A stretch of DNA of 6,858 nt, taken from the NCBI GenBank assembly GCA_021107345.1, contig JAIOSX010000105.1, forward strand, positions 1 to 6,858, written 5' to 3'. Each line of letters starts with the position of its first letter. The first letter of the stretch is position 1. Positions 1 through 6,703 of this stretch are shown here, piece by piece. The position numbers and the translations under genes were made by a program. Under the pieces are notes generated by a model. It was not told the origin of the DNA. It saw only the letters and a program-made list of their open reading frames with translations, and made no database searches. The DNA comes from Candidatus Aegiribacteria sp. (GTDB lineage Bacteria; Fermentibacterota; Fermentibacteria; Fermentibacterales; Fermentibacteraceae).

Positions 1-2871
1 CGAGCCGAATCCGATGGCCATTGGAAGAAGCCCTAGAACAGTTGTTACGGTGGTCATGAGAACAGGTCTGAATCTGTCTCTGCCCGCCTGTATTATCGCA
101 CTGTTCTTATCAAACCCCTGCTTCCTGAGCTGTCCTATCCGCTCAACCAGAAGTATGCCGTCATTCACGACAATACCGGAAAGAACGACCATTCCAATGC
201 CGGAGAGGGCATTCCAGCTCTGACCGAAAAGCCCCAGACCGATCACAACACCGATAATCCCCATCGGGACCGTGAACATTATCACCAGAGGTTCGCGGAA
301 CGATTCGAACTGAGTGGCAAGAAGAACGTAAACAAGACCTATGGCAAGAAGAACTGCCAGTACAACACTTGCTGTAGTGCGGTTCATCTCTTCGATCTCG
401 TTCCCCTGCCTCAGTTGAACGGGTGCTTCTCTCAGCAGAGTGTCGGCGGCGGCGATCACATCCTTTGATATCTTTGCAAGGTTGCTTCCGGAACCCTGAA
501 CCTGTACACCCACGGCACGGTTTCCCTGATTGTGTTCAATGAAACCGGGGGTCTGCTGACGATATGGCTCGGTTACCCTGCTGAGCTGAAGAAGCCCCGA
601 TGATGTGGGTATTGATCTTGCAAGAAGCGAATCCGTTGGGATTCCCTCCCCGCTCCCTGTAAGAAGAACAACGTCCACTCTCTCATCCTGGCGGTAATAA
701 GTGGTTACCGTAACGCCTCTTGATAAACTCTCCACAAAATCGGCTATATCGTTGGCGGTCAATCCGTACAGGTTCAACAGTTCCTGATCAAGGTCAAGGA
801 CCATTTCCGGCTTTCCGGGGAGATACTGAACATCTGCCGACTCCACTCCGTCAAACTGAGAAAGTATTGCTGCAAGGCCTTCAGCTGCAGCAAGATCAAT
901 ATTAATATTTTCTCCCTCAAGATAGACTGTGAAGGAACTTCCCCCGCCCAGGATCTCTCCAAGAAGTGATTTCCGTTTTTCAACGGTAATGGGGAAATTG
1001 AACGTGGTATTCCAGGCATCTCTCAATACCTGCATGGCTCCTGTCGCATCTTCGGGAGACGGATAGGATGCGGTCAGAACAGCATCCACTCCTTCCGAGG
1101 ACCGGACGCCGCTGCGCCCTGATACCCAGTTAGCTCCGGAGGAAGCAGCCAGGTCGGTAACCTCCGCAGAAAGATCTATCATCTGTGCCATGGATGTTCC
1201 TCTTGGAGCCGAGTAGGAAATTTCCAGCTGGTTCACAGGAGTGCTTGGAAGCAGCTGCACGGGAAGCCCCATACCGGCCATCAGTGATAATACGAAAACC
1301 ACCAATACTCCGATCAATACGGCCACAGGACGTTTAAGAACCCTCTCCATGAATCTCACATAGCGTTCCTTCATCCGGGTTGTTACATCGGTGCTTTTCT
1401 TTGGTTTTCTGATTCTGGCCGTAAGTACAGGAATGACAGTAACCGCCACTAAAAGGCTCGCAAGAAGAGCAAATCCAACAGCCAGAGCCTGATCACGAAA
1501 AAGCTGGCTTGTTATGCCCTCCATATAAACCACTGGAAAGAAAACAATAAGAGTGGTCAGGGTACTTGCCGTAATGGCTTTGCCAACTTCGGATGTACCG
1601 GAGATAGCACTGCTGAATGCCTTTTCACCTTCTTCTCTCCGCCTGTAAATGGCTTCAAGCACAACAACCGCGTTATCCACAAGCAGCCCGGTTCCAAGGG
1701 CAAGACCTCCGAGTGACATGATGTTAAGCGAAACACCTGATATGAACAGGAAGAAAAGCGCTATTGCGATACTAAGAGGAAGAGAAAGACCCAGAATCAG
1801 GGGGCTCCTCCAGTCCCTCAGGAAGAAGAAGAGAACTCCGAATGCAAGAATTCCGCCAAGAATAAGAGCTTCAATTACCTCTCCGATGGATTCCTCGATG
1901 AATTCAGCGTCGTTCTGGATAATCTCGAGTTGCAGAGCTTCGTATTCATTATTAAGCTCCTCAACAAGTTCTATAACTCCCCGGGCAACTTCAACGGTAT
2001 TCGCTTCGGCCATTTTCCTGACGCGAATGATAAGACAGCGTTCTCCGTTGAAACTGGCCCATTCGGTAACCGGCTTCTCGCCGAGGGATACCTCCGCCAC
2101 ATCGCTAAGCAGCAGTGGCGTTGTTCCCCTGATGCCGATCACTGTATTCTCAACATCGGAAAGGGTTGAGAACTCACCCTCAAGTGACAGGAAATACTCC
2201 CTCTGTCCATCGCGAACAAGCCCTCCGGACATGGATACATTAGCCCCCTGAAGGGCAAGAGATATTTGCCGGGGGTCAAGGTTCAACTCTTCAACCACAC
2301 CTTCCCGCAACCGCACAAATACAGCCGCTTCAGCTTCTCCCTGTATTTCACAGCCGGCTACACCATCAGCCTGATCTATCCTGGTGGTGACAAGCCTCCT
2401 TGCAAAATCAGTTACTTCTGTCCAGTCTCCGGATTCCATGGTCATGAGGATTTCCATGAATGGCCGTCTTGAAGGATCGTAATCTACAATGGTCGGCCTG
2501 CCGGCTTCATCGGGAAGTGACCATCCTGCCACATCCAGCTTCTCTCTAACCTCCAGTCGTGTGAAGTCCATTCTGGCTCCCCAGTCGAACTCCATCGTAA
2601 TTCTGCTTCTGTCACCGTAGGATCGGGAGCTGTAGCTCCTCAGTCCGCGGACTCCGGCAATAGCGTTTTCAAGGGGATCGGTAACGAGGCGTTCGACCTC
2701 GTACGGACTGGATGACGGATATGTGGTTTCAATGGTCAGCCTTGGATACTCTACCGATGGAAGAAGATCCACCGGCATTTTCATCACTGCGACTGTACCG
2801 AGAAGGGCTGCGACTATAGAGAGTACTGTTACGGCTACTGGTCTGGAAACGGCATTGCTGGTTAACTTCAC
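1..2871 (-). CDS. RND-family efflux permease (AcrB/SwrC-like), C-terminus cut by window edge
   Basis: This is an inner-membrane, proton-driven exporter of the resistance-nodulation-division superfamily. 957 codons are visible. Family members run to about 1,020-1,050 residues, so roughly the last 60-100 residues lie off the left edge. Layout: TM1 at about 10-29; first porter loop 30-330; TM2-TM6 at about 333-486, including TM4 with GLLVDNAVVVLEAI; TM7 at about 515-534; second porter loop to about 830; then TM8 onward with the typical ATQFESFREP (Q854) and SGIVVNDGILLVERIGQLR. D399 aligns with AcrB Asp407, but the neighbouring Asp408 is N400 and the TM10 Lys940 position is N903. This pattern is closer to SwrC/YerP-type permeases than to AcrB. 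The GTG start follows a G-rich tract by 7 bases, and no ATG lies in frame between it and the upstream in-frame TAA. It is the first gene of its unit, with no adaptor gene upstream. The substrate cannot be told (drug, lipid or surfactant). Family assignment is firm; subfamily is inference. Confidence 0.96.
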   Translation of the reverse strand, partial: MKLTSNAVSRPVAVTVLSIVAALLGTVAVMKMPVDLLPSVEYPRLTIETTYPSSSPYEVERLVTDPLENAIAGVRGLRSYSSRSYGDRSRITMEFDWGARMDFTRLEVREKLDVAGWSLPDEAGRPTIVDYDPSRRPFMEILMTMESGDWTEVTDFARRLVTTRIDQADGVAGCEIQGEAEAAVFVRLREGVVEELNLDPRQISLALQGANVSMSGGLVRDGQREYFLSLEGEFSTLSDVENTVIGIRGTTPLLLSDVAEVSLGEKPVTEWASFNGERCLIIRVRKMAEANTVEVARGVIELVEELNNEYEALQLEIIQNDAEFIEESIGEVIEALILGGILAFGVLFFFLRDWRSPLILGLSLPLSIAIALFFLFISGVSLNIMSLGGLALGTGLLVDNAVVVLEAIYRRREEGEKAFSSAISGTSEVGKAITASTLTTLIVFFPVVYMEGITSQLFRDQALAVGFALLASLLVAVTVIPVLTARIRKPKKSTDVTTRMKERYVRFMERVLKRPVAVLIGVLVVFVLSLMAGMGLPVQLLPSTPVNQLEISYSAPRGTSMAQMIDLSAEVTDLAASSGANWVSGRSGVRSSEGVDAVLTASYPSPEDATGAMQVLRDAWNTTFNFPITVEKRKSLLGEILGGGSSFTVYLEGENINIDLAAAEGLAAILSQFDGVESADVQYLPGKPEMVLDLDQELLNLYGLTANDIADFVESLSRGVTVTTYYRQDERVDVVLLTGSGEGIPTDSLLARSIPTSSGLLQLSRVTEPYRQQTPGFIEHNQGNRAVGVQVQGSGSNLAKISKDVIAAADTLLREAPVQLRQGNEIEEMNRTTASVVLAVLLAIGLVYVLLATQFESFREPLVIMFTVPMGIIGVVIGLGLFGQSWNALSGIGMVVLSGIVVNDGILLVERIGQLRKQGFDKNSAIIQAGRDRFRPVLMTTVTTVLGLLPMAIGFGS

Positions 2872-2891
2872 CGGGATACCCCCCCGTTCAT
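2868..2891 (-). promoter_or_regulatory. Translation-start region of the RND gene: upstream ATG, G7 tract, GTG start
   Basis: Read on the minus strand, an ATG at 2891-2889 opens a seven-codon ORF through a run of seven G (2885-2879). It ends in TGA at 2870-2868, which overlaps the GTG start of the permease (2871-2869) as GTGA. The G tract ends 7 bases before GTG and is the only purine-rich element at Shine-Dalgarno distance. The upstream ATG is 20 bases from GTG, so a run of eight G would put it in frame and add seven residues. Either the GTG is the true start with a G-rich ribosome site, or the tract is miscounted or variable. The ATG itself has no obvious ribosome site. Confidence 0.5.
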
Positions 2892-2903
2892 TCTGATATT
2901 TTA

Positions 2904-2930
2904 TCGGTTAAAAATACTAAATGAAACCGA
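2904..2930. promoter_or_regulatory. Inverted repeat TCGGTT-N15-AACCGA, possible operator for the RND gene
   Basis: The 6-base arms at 2904-2909 and 2925-2930 are perfect reverse complements with a 15-base AT-rich spacer. The repeat surrounds the candidate -10 of the RND gene and reaches the expected transcription start. This is where a dimeric repressor would block an efflux gene, as TetR- and MarR-family regulators often do. No regulator gene is present in the window. A chance repeat in AT-rich DNA is possible. Confidence 0.3.
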
Positions 2931-2939
2931 AATATGCAA
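2911..2939 (-). promoter_or_regulatory. Candidate sigma70-type promoter of the RND gene
   Basis: On the minus strand, TTGCAT (2939-2934) and TATTTT (2916-2911) are separated by 17 bases. They match the consensus hexamers at 3 of 6 and 4 of 6 positions. Transcription would begin near 2904, leaving a leader of about 33 bases before the GTG. Many AT-rich hexamers exist in this region, so the assignment is tentative. Confidence 0.3.
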
Positions 2940-3199
2940 TTTTCCAGCGATATATCATTGTATGTATTTAATTTCCAATGATTTGCATGCCCTTGTGTTA
3001 TCGAGTCTCATTTATCAGATGATTAACTGTACAGAAGCAGAGCATACTCTCATGCTTTATCCCTGCACTCATGATGTGTTCCACACTACGGTCAGGATAA
3101 GGATGTTAATCCGAATAAATCCGTATCGCAGGATAACCCCTCAGGCTTCATCCAGGAATTCAAAATTAGTTTCATACACAGAAGCAGCTGAAAATTGTA

Positions 3200-3228
3200 T
3201 TGTTTGTTTAACCTTTCGTGAATATACT
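3200..3228 (+). promoter_or_regulatory. Candidate sigma70-type promoter of the lipoprotein gene
   Basis: TTGTTT at 3200-3205 and TATACT at 3223-3228 are separated by 17 bases. The -10 matches the consensus at 5 of 6 positions and the -35 at 3 of 6. The predicted start near 3235 gives a leader of about 37 bases. A second AT-rich box, TATAAA at 3231-3236, is a weaker alternative. Confidence 0.4.
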
Positions 3229-3259
3229 TTTATAAAATAATTAACTATTTCTGTAATAC

Positions 3260-3266
3260 GGAGGGG
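3260..3266 (+). promoter_or_regulatory. Shine-Dalgarno site of the lipoprotein gene
   Basis: GGAGGGG lies 5 bases before the ATG at 3272. This fixes the start just ahead of the signal peptide. Confidence 0.8.
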
Positions 3267-3271
3267 ATTTA

Positions 3272-4369
3272 ATGAAAACGTATATATGTTTTGCGGCTGC
3301 AGTGATTTTAACCTTTAGCTGCGGCGGGGAACAGGCCCCTGTCGGCCTCGAAGAACCGGCAGGCCCTGAAATCGATACACTTACTGTTACCGATTCCATC
3401 GGTGTCCTCATGGGCGACAGCTGTTACATGTTTGGCTCCATCATTAAAGCGGAAGCTCTTCCCGATGGAGGAGTATTGCTGCTCGACAGATCAACAAGTT
3501 TGATTTCAGTATTCGATTTGGACGGGAAATTCGTCCGGTCCTTCGGAGGCATGGGTGAAGCACCTGGCAAGTTCAACCTCCCCGGCCAAATGACAGTTCT
3601 GGGAGATGGCAGAATTGCCGTGGTGGACTGGATGGACAGGGAAATATGCTTCTTCTCTCCAGAGGGTGAGTATCTTGGCGCCACTCCTTGCACGGGCTAT
3701 GGGCGCCCGCTGTCCATGACGGCCGCGGGTGATTCCTGCTTCGCGATTTATTCCTGTCCCACGCGTCAGATAGAGGGGACTTTCCGGTTGGGCTACGAGA
3801 TCAACTTCTGGAAGGGCATGTCGGAAGAACCAATAGCGACTCCTTTCTCCCATCTGTTCGATTTCGGTATGGAGGAATACGATTTCAGACCCGGATACCT
3901 GGCAATTGCCGCCGGAAGCAACAGCAGGATCTATCTGCACCGTATGAACTCCGAAGAGTACCTCATTGAAGTGCTTGACCTGTATGCTCAGCCAATCGAT
4001 TCAATATACTCCGAAGCGCTTCTTCTATCATGGGATGAGGTCGAACGGTATCCCAGTATTCCGTTTACAACTTTCAGGGTTATGATAGATGATGAAAGTC
4101 AGCAGTTAAGCGGTGAACTTACTGAATATGTGCCCCAGGTTGAAAATCTCGGTGTTGATTCACTCGGCAACCTCTGGGCACAGCGTGGAACTGCTCCCGG
4201 TCAGGTCTGGGATGTGTTTTCACCTGAAGGAGAGAAAATTCGCGAAGTATACCTGACTGCTTTTCCCGATTCAATGTATATCCATGTGGAAATCAATGAA
4301 CACGGAATAGTAGCCTGGGATTTAGTCCCTGAAGACTATCCCAGGCTGTACCGGCTCGGTTTCAGATAA
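3272..4369 (+). CDS. Secreted lipoprotein with 6-bladed beta-propeller (NHL-like) repeats
   Basis: This is a 365-residue protein predicted to be lipid-anchored on the periplasmic or outer face of the envelope. The signal peptide covers residues 1-16: a short K2 n-region, then a hydrophobic stretch AAAVILTF. A lipobox LTFSC puts the lipidated cysteine at C17, followed by GG and an acidic, proline-rich linker to about residue 36. Propeller-like repeats follow, clearest at about 55-95 (ALPDGGVLLLDR...ISVFDLDGKFVRSFG) and 97-140 (APGKFNLPGQMTVLGDGRIAVVDW). A later one at about 292-327 has VDSLGNLWAQ and WDVFSPEGEKIRE. The xDxxG and FxxxG turns are typical of NHL/6-bladed propeller blades; blades between 150 and 290 are degenerate. 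Such proteins usually bind ligands or partners rather than catalyse. It is monocistronic, divergent from the RND gene and convergent with the next gene. No specific function can be assigned. Confidence 0.85.
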   Translation: MKTYICFAAAVILTFSCGGEQAPVGLEEPAGPEIDTLTVTDSIGVLMGDSCYMFGSIIKAEALPDGGVLLLDRSTSLISVFDLDGKFVRSFGGMGEAPGKFNLPGQMTVLGDGRIAVVDWMDREICFFSPEGEYLGATPCTGYGRPLSMTAAGDSCFAIYSCPTRQIEGTFRLGYEINFWKGMSEEPIATPFSHLFDFGMEEYDFRPGYLAIAAGSNSRIYLHRMNSEEYLIEVLDLYAQPIDSIYSEALLLSWDEVERYPSIPFTTFRVMIDDESQQLSGELTEYVPQVENLGVDSLGNLWAQRGTAPGQVWDVFSPEGEKIREVYLTAFPDSMYIHVEINEHGIVAWDLVPEDYPRLYRLGFR

Positions 4370-4378
4370 TTCGGGAAA

Positions 4379-5548
4379 TCACTCCTTCATTGTTGCGGTC
4401 CAGATGGAGTAGGCGATTGCGCTTCCGCCGAATATTCCAGTTGCTATCCAGGGCCATGAAGCGCCATCGGATGTGGCACCTAAAGCTGCAAAAATAGCTG
4501 CTATCAACAGGAAAATGATATCGAAAATGGTTGCTTTAGCCCATTTGCCTACAGGCGCCTCGCCTGAAAGAACTTCCTGGCGACTTGCATCCACAAGGAC
4601 ATTGTAATCCTTGTTCGCATAGCTGTATACAAGTTCCCATATGGGAACGTAAACAAGGTCAACACCCTGAACATCTATAGTTGTGTCTATGTCTGTAACC
4701 TTTGTAGCCTTTTTCTCGGCCTTCTTCTGATGCAGCTCTATTATTCTGTTCCTGGCGGATGTCTCTGCTCTTTCCTGAATGATCTGTCCGTTGATAATAT
4801 GCTCCTGCATATTGGCCTTCTTCAGCTCATCTATGGAGAAATCAATCTTACCCTCCAGCAGATCCTTGTTGGGGGCTTTTTTCGAGCCTCCGATCCTGAA
4901 GATGAACTTTCCCCAGTCCGGAAATATGCACTTCATTCCGGGTTCAATATTCCGAATTCCCCAGAATTCCGAAGTGTCCTCTCTGGCGTATACTGGCCAT
5001 GTGTAATCTTCGGTGATCCGCCCCTGAACAGGCTCCCACCAGGTCTCTGTTTTCTTGTTTTTGCCTTCACCGACTGTTTTTGTCCGTTTCTGCATGCCGC
5101 TCCAGCGGGTGTTGCCGGTGCATCGGACGATCCAGTAAGGCAAAACCCTTGCTTCCGTCTTTCTCCAGGTTACTTTATTGGGAAGCTCCTTCGATTTATA
5201 AAAGCCTTTCTTAAGCCACCCCGAAGCAATGCCGATGGCCTCATCACGTCCGACTTTGGGAGGAAGAAGATAGTGCGACTCAACTGTTACAATATTGTCG
5301 TAACCGGCAAGCATTGTTGTAGTGCCGCAGTACTCGCATGTAATAACAGCCTCGCCCTCCATATATGAAAGAGGCGCGCCGCAGTTACTGCAGCTTATCT
5401 CACGAATGTCTGGTTTGGAATCGACCGCAGCAGTGTTTTCAGCAGGTGGTTCGACCGGTTCTTCAACAGGTTCATTACTTTCAGCGTTCTCCGGAGTATC
5501 AACAGGTCCGGATGCGGATTCACTGTCGCCGATTTTCTCTTCAGGCAT
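4379..5548 (-). CDS. Zinc-ribbon protein with central soluble region and two C-terminal TM helices, function unknown
   Basis: This is a 389-residue protein in four parts. Residues 1-48 are an acidic, Pro/Glu/Ser-rich, probably disordered linker. Residues 53-74 form a zinc ribbon, with C53-x2-C56 and C71-x2-C74 and knuckles CSNCG and CEYCG. Residues about 90-335 are a soluble region with HYLLPPKVGRDEA (92-104), RVLPYWIV (134-141), a Lys/Glu-rich helix (about 268-285) and VYVPIWELVYSY (299-310). Two hydrophobic helices at about 339-358 and 365-385 end the protein, so the soluble part is probably cytoplasmic. Similar ribbon-plus-membrane proteins in other bacteria and archaea are often loosely labelled as TFIIB-type or helicase-like from the ribbon alone; there is no helicase or primase motif here. 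The start at ATG 5548 is set by AGGAGAGG 5 bases upstream. The frame also extends to a TTG at 5584, but that would place the ribosome site inside the gene. It lies 79 bases after the cyclophilin gene in the same direction and is probably cotranscribed. Confidence 0.8.
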   Translation of the reverse strand: MPEEKIGDSESASGPVDTPENAESNEPVEEPVEPPAENTAAVDSKPDIREISCSNCGAPLSYMEGEAVITCEYCGTTTMLAGYDNIVTVESHYLLPPKVGRDEAIGIASGWLKKGFYKSKELPNKVTWRKTEARVLPYWIVRCTGNTRWSGMQKRTKTVGEGKNKKTETWWEPVQGRITEDYTWPVYAREDTSEFWGIRNIEPGMKCIFPDWGKFIFRIGGSKKAPNKDLLEGKIDFSIDELKKANMQEHIINGQIIQERAETSARNRIIELHQKKAEKKATKVTDIDTTIDVQGVDLVYVPIWELVYSYANKDYNVLVDASRQEVLSGEAPVGKWAKATIFDIIFLLIAAIFAALGATSDGASWPWIATGIFGGSAIAYSIWTATMKE

Positions 5549-5553
5549 CTTAT

Positions 5554-5561
5554 CCTCTCCT
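5554..5561 (-). promoter_or_regulatory. Shine-Dalgarno site deciding the zinc-ribbon gene start
   Basis: AGGAGAGG, read on the minus strand, sits 5 bases before the ATG at 5548. It supports that codon over the upstream in-frame TTG at 5584. Confidence 0.8.
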
Positions 5562-5627
5562 ATATGGTTCAGTGCTTCAAACAAATTAACAAATTACTCT
5601 AGGCTGAATATCTTCAATCGGGAAGCC

Positions 5628-6107
5628 TCAGTCAGCTACCATGACCTTTATCATTACATCACCCTGACGGATTGCATCCACCACACCCTGACCTGCTGTA
5701 ACTTTCCCGAAAACCGTGTGCTTCCCGTTCAGATGAGGCTGGGGACAGTGAGTAATGAAGAACTGGCTGCCATTGGTGCCTGGACCTGCATTGGCCATAG
5801 AGAGTGAACCTGTTTCATGTTTCAACGGGTTTCCACCAAACTCGTCCTCAAAATTATAGCCTGGGCCTCCACTGCCCGTTCCTGTGGGATCTCCCCCCTG
5901 TATCATGAAGTTGGGAATGACCCTGTGAAAAATGATCCCGTCGTAATAACCATCTTTTGCAAGACAGATGAAGTTATTAACGGTTTTCGGGGCGTACTCC
6001 GGAAAGAGCTCCAGCTCTATCGCGCCTCGATCGGTTTCAATTGTTAACAGATATGTTCTGTCCGTATCTATCTGCATTTCATGGGGTGCGCTGTACTTCT
6101 CTGCCAT
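5628..6107 (-). CDS. Cyclophilin-type peptidyl-prolyl cis-trans isomerase, cytoplasmic
   Basis: This enzyme interconverts cis and trans peptide bonds before proline and assists protein folding. At 159 residues it is about the size of a single cyclophilin domain. There is no signal peptide or lipobox, so it should act in the cytoplasm. The family landmarks are in order: [19 protein letters not shown] (60-78) with the catalytic arginine R62, F67 and Q70 (human CypA R55, F60, Q63); NGSQFFIT (112-119); and [12 protein letters not shown] (125-136) with H130 at the CypA H126 position. The cyclosporin-contacting Trp121 of CypA is H125 here, as in many bacterial cyclophilins, which predicts weak cyclosporin binding. 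The ATG at 6107 follows AAAGGG by 5 bases. It starts 38 bases after the toxin stop and precedes the zinc-ribbon gene, so it may be read from the TA promoter or from an unseen one of its own. Confidence 0.96.
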   Translation of the reverse strand: MAEKYSAPHEMQIDTDRTYLLTIETDRGAIELELFPEYAPKTVNNFICLAKDGYYDGIIFHRVIPNFMIQGGDPTGTGSGGPGYNFEDEFGGNPLKHETGSLSMANAGPGTNGSQFFITHCPQPHLNGKHTVFGKVTAGQGVVDAIRQGDVMIKVMVAD

Positions 6108-6145
6108 TATATCCCTTTCTTCTGTTAGTCATTAGGTCTGTTACG

Positions 6146-6457
6146 CTAAAGCTCTATGGGTGAGTCGTACCTTTCTTTCCAATAACCTGGTTCACGATGA
6201 AGATGCATCACAGCAAGGATAAGAATCTGATCTGCCTCAATACAGTAGATAATACCGTATGGAAAACGATTGATCAGACAGCGGTGGATCTCCTCACTAC
6301 CGAGTACTGGCCAGACAAATGGGTGTGCAAGAATATTCTGAATTGTCGAGTAGACCTGGATTGAGAAATCGCATCCAAGACCTGGCTCACATTTCTCATA
6401 GTAGTCTATTGATTTGATGAACTCAATCCTTGCGTCAGGATGAAATGAAAATGTCAC
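6146..6457 (-). CDS. RelE/ParE-superfamily toxin of a type II toxin-antitoxin module
   Basis: A 103-residue toxin. Members of this fold either cleave mRNA at the ribosome (RelE branch) or poison gyrase (ParE branch); the sequence alone does not decide which. Family landmarks visible are F5 and the N-terminal helix with EFIKSIDYYE (12-21), PGLG (25-28), ILAHPFVWP (42-50), basic residues R59 and R64 with NRFPYGIIY (63-71), and the C-terminal HLHREPGYWKER (85-96), with R88, W93 and R96 typical of ParE-like members paired with PF09720 antitoxins. The start is GTG at 6457, overlapping the antitoxin stop as GTGA. GGGAGAG at 6473-6467 lies 9 bases before it. Overlap after the antitoxin implies translational coupling. 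The frame is intact and no residue is obviously missing. Confidence 0.92.
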   Translation of the reverse strand: MTFSFHPDARIEFIKSIDYYEKCEPGLGCDFSIQVYSTIQNILAHPFVWPVLGSEEIHRCLINRFPYGIIYCIEADQILILAVMHLHREPGYWKERYDSPIEL

Positions 6458-6681
6458 CAGTCAAATCTCTCCCGTATTTCAGAAAATACCTGATCCCCCG
6501 GAATGGCAGTTACGTGCCCAGATCGAATTTCATTCAATCTTTGTTTTGCTAACTTGATCCATTTCTGATCAACTTCCTGCTCTGGTGAATTCAGAGTTCT
6601 GAGGAGTAAATCAATAATGAATGCTCGTTCCTCAACCGGTAATGATTCAGCTTCCTTTACGATTTCTCTAGCACCAAGCAT
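6454..6681 (-). CDS. Antitoxin, addiction-module component (PF09720/TIGR02574 type)
   Basis: A 75-residue protein expected to bind and neutralise the toxin encoded directly after it. It matches the short addiction-module component family. Landmarks are the helical N-terminus with SLPVEERAFIIDLLLRTL (13-30; the LPxxER signature is residues 14-19), W41 in a QKWIKLAKQRL helix, and the C-terminal RSGHVTAIPGDQVFSEIR (53-70), the usual toxin-wrapping tail. There is no clear helix-turn-helix or ribbon-helix-helix DNA-binding domain, so autoregulation, if any, would need the complex or another factor. The ATG at 6681 follows GGAGGTGA (6692-6685) closely, a strong ribosome site that should keep the antitoxin in excess over the GTG-started toxin. 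The lower GC than the RND gene suggests acquisition. Confidence 0.93.
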   Translation of the reverse strand: MLGAREIVKEAESLPVEERAFIIDLLLRTLNSPEQEVDQKWIKLAKQRLNEIRSGHVTAIPGDQVFSEIRERFDW

Positions 6682-6684
6682 TAC

Positions 6685-6692
6685 TCACCTCC
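6685..6692 (-). promoter_or_regulatory. Strong Shine-Dalgarno site of the antitoxin gene
   Basis: GGAGGTGA, read on the minus strand, ends 3 bases before the ATG (core GGAGG ends 6 bases before). It is stronger than the toxin's site, which fits antitoxin excess. Confidence 0.75.
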
Positions 6693-6703
6693 AAACATTG
6701 CTG

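Larger units (their letters stand above)
2872..3271. other. 400-base divergent intergenic region, AT-rich
   Basis: This stretch separates the leftward RND gene from the rightward lipoprotein gene. It holds the candidate promoters and the inverted repeat listed separately at its two ends. The middle, about 2945-3180, shows no RNA gene, terminator with U-run or mobile-element end that I can recognise. An open frame at 2962-3240 has no ribosome site and an implausible composition, so I treat it as non-coding. Confidence 0.6.

Noticed and set aside
1649..2251. Plus-strand open frame of 200 codons inside the RND gene
   Set aside because: It is antisense to unmistakable RND permease coding sequence, is serine- and arginine-rich low-complexity translation, and has no ribosome site.
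2962..3240. Plus-strand open frame of 92 codons in the divergent intergenic region
   Set aside because: There is no ribosome site before its ATG, the composition is cysteine- and histidine-rich without a recognisable domain, and it overlaps likely promoter DNA.
3506..3940. Minus-strand open frame of 144 codons inside the lipoprotein gene
   Set aside because: The plus strand carries a signal peptide, lipobox and propeller repeats; the opposite frame shows no family feature.
4361..4381. Possible terminator between the convergent lipoprotein and zinc-ribbon genes
   Set aside because: Only a 4-base TTTC/GAAA pairing is visible, with no GC-rich stem or T-run.
4730..5368. Plus-strand open frame of 212 codons antisense to the zinc-ribbon gene
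   Set aside because: The minus strand encodes the zinc ribbon and membrane helices with a good ribosome site; the plus frame has no domain.
5549..5584. Extension of the zinc-ribbon protein to a TTG start at 5584
   Set aside because: The AGGAGAGG ribosome site would fall inside the extension and is ideally placed for the ATG at 5548.
5580..5595. Perfect tandem duplication of AACAAATT between the cyclophilin and zinc-ribbon genes
   Set aside because: Two copies of an AT-rich 8-mer are too little to call a regulatory or repeat element.
5322..5807. Plus-strand open frame of 161 codons across the zinc-ribbon start and cyclophilin end
   Set aside because: It is antisense to two well-supported genes and lacks start signals.
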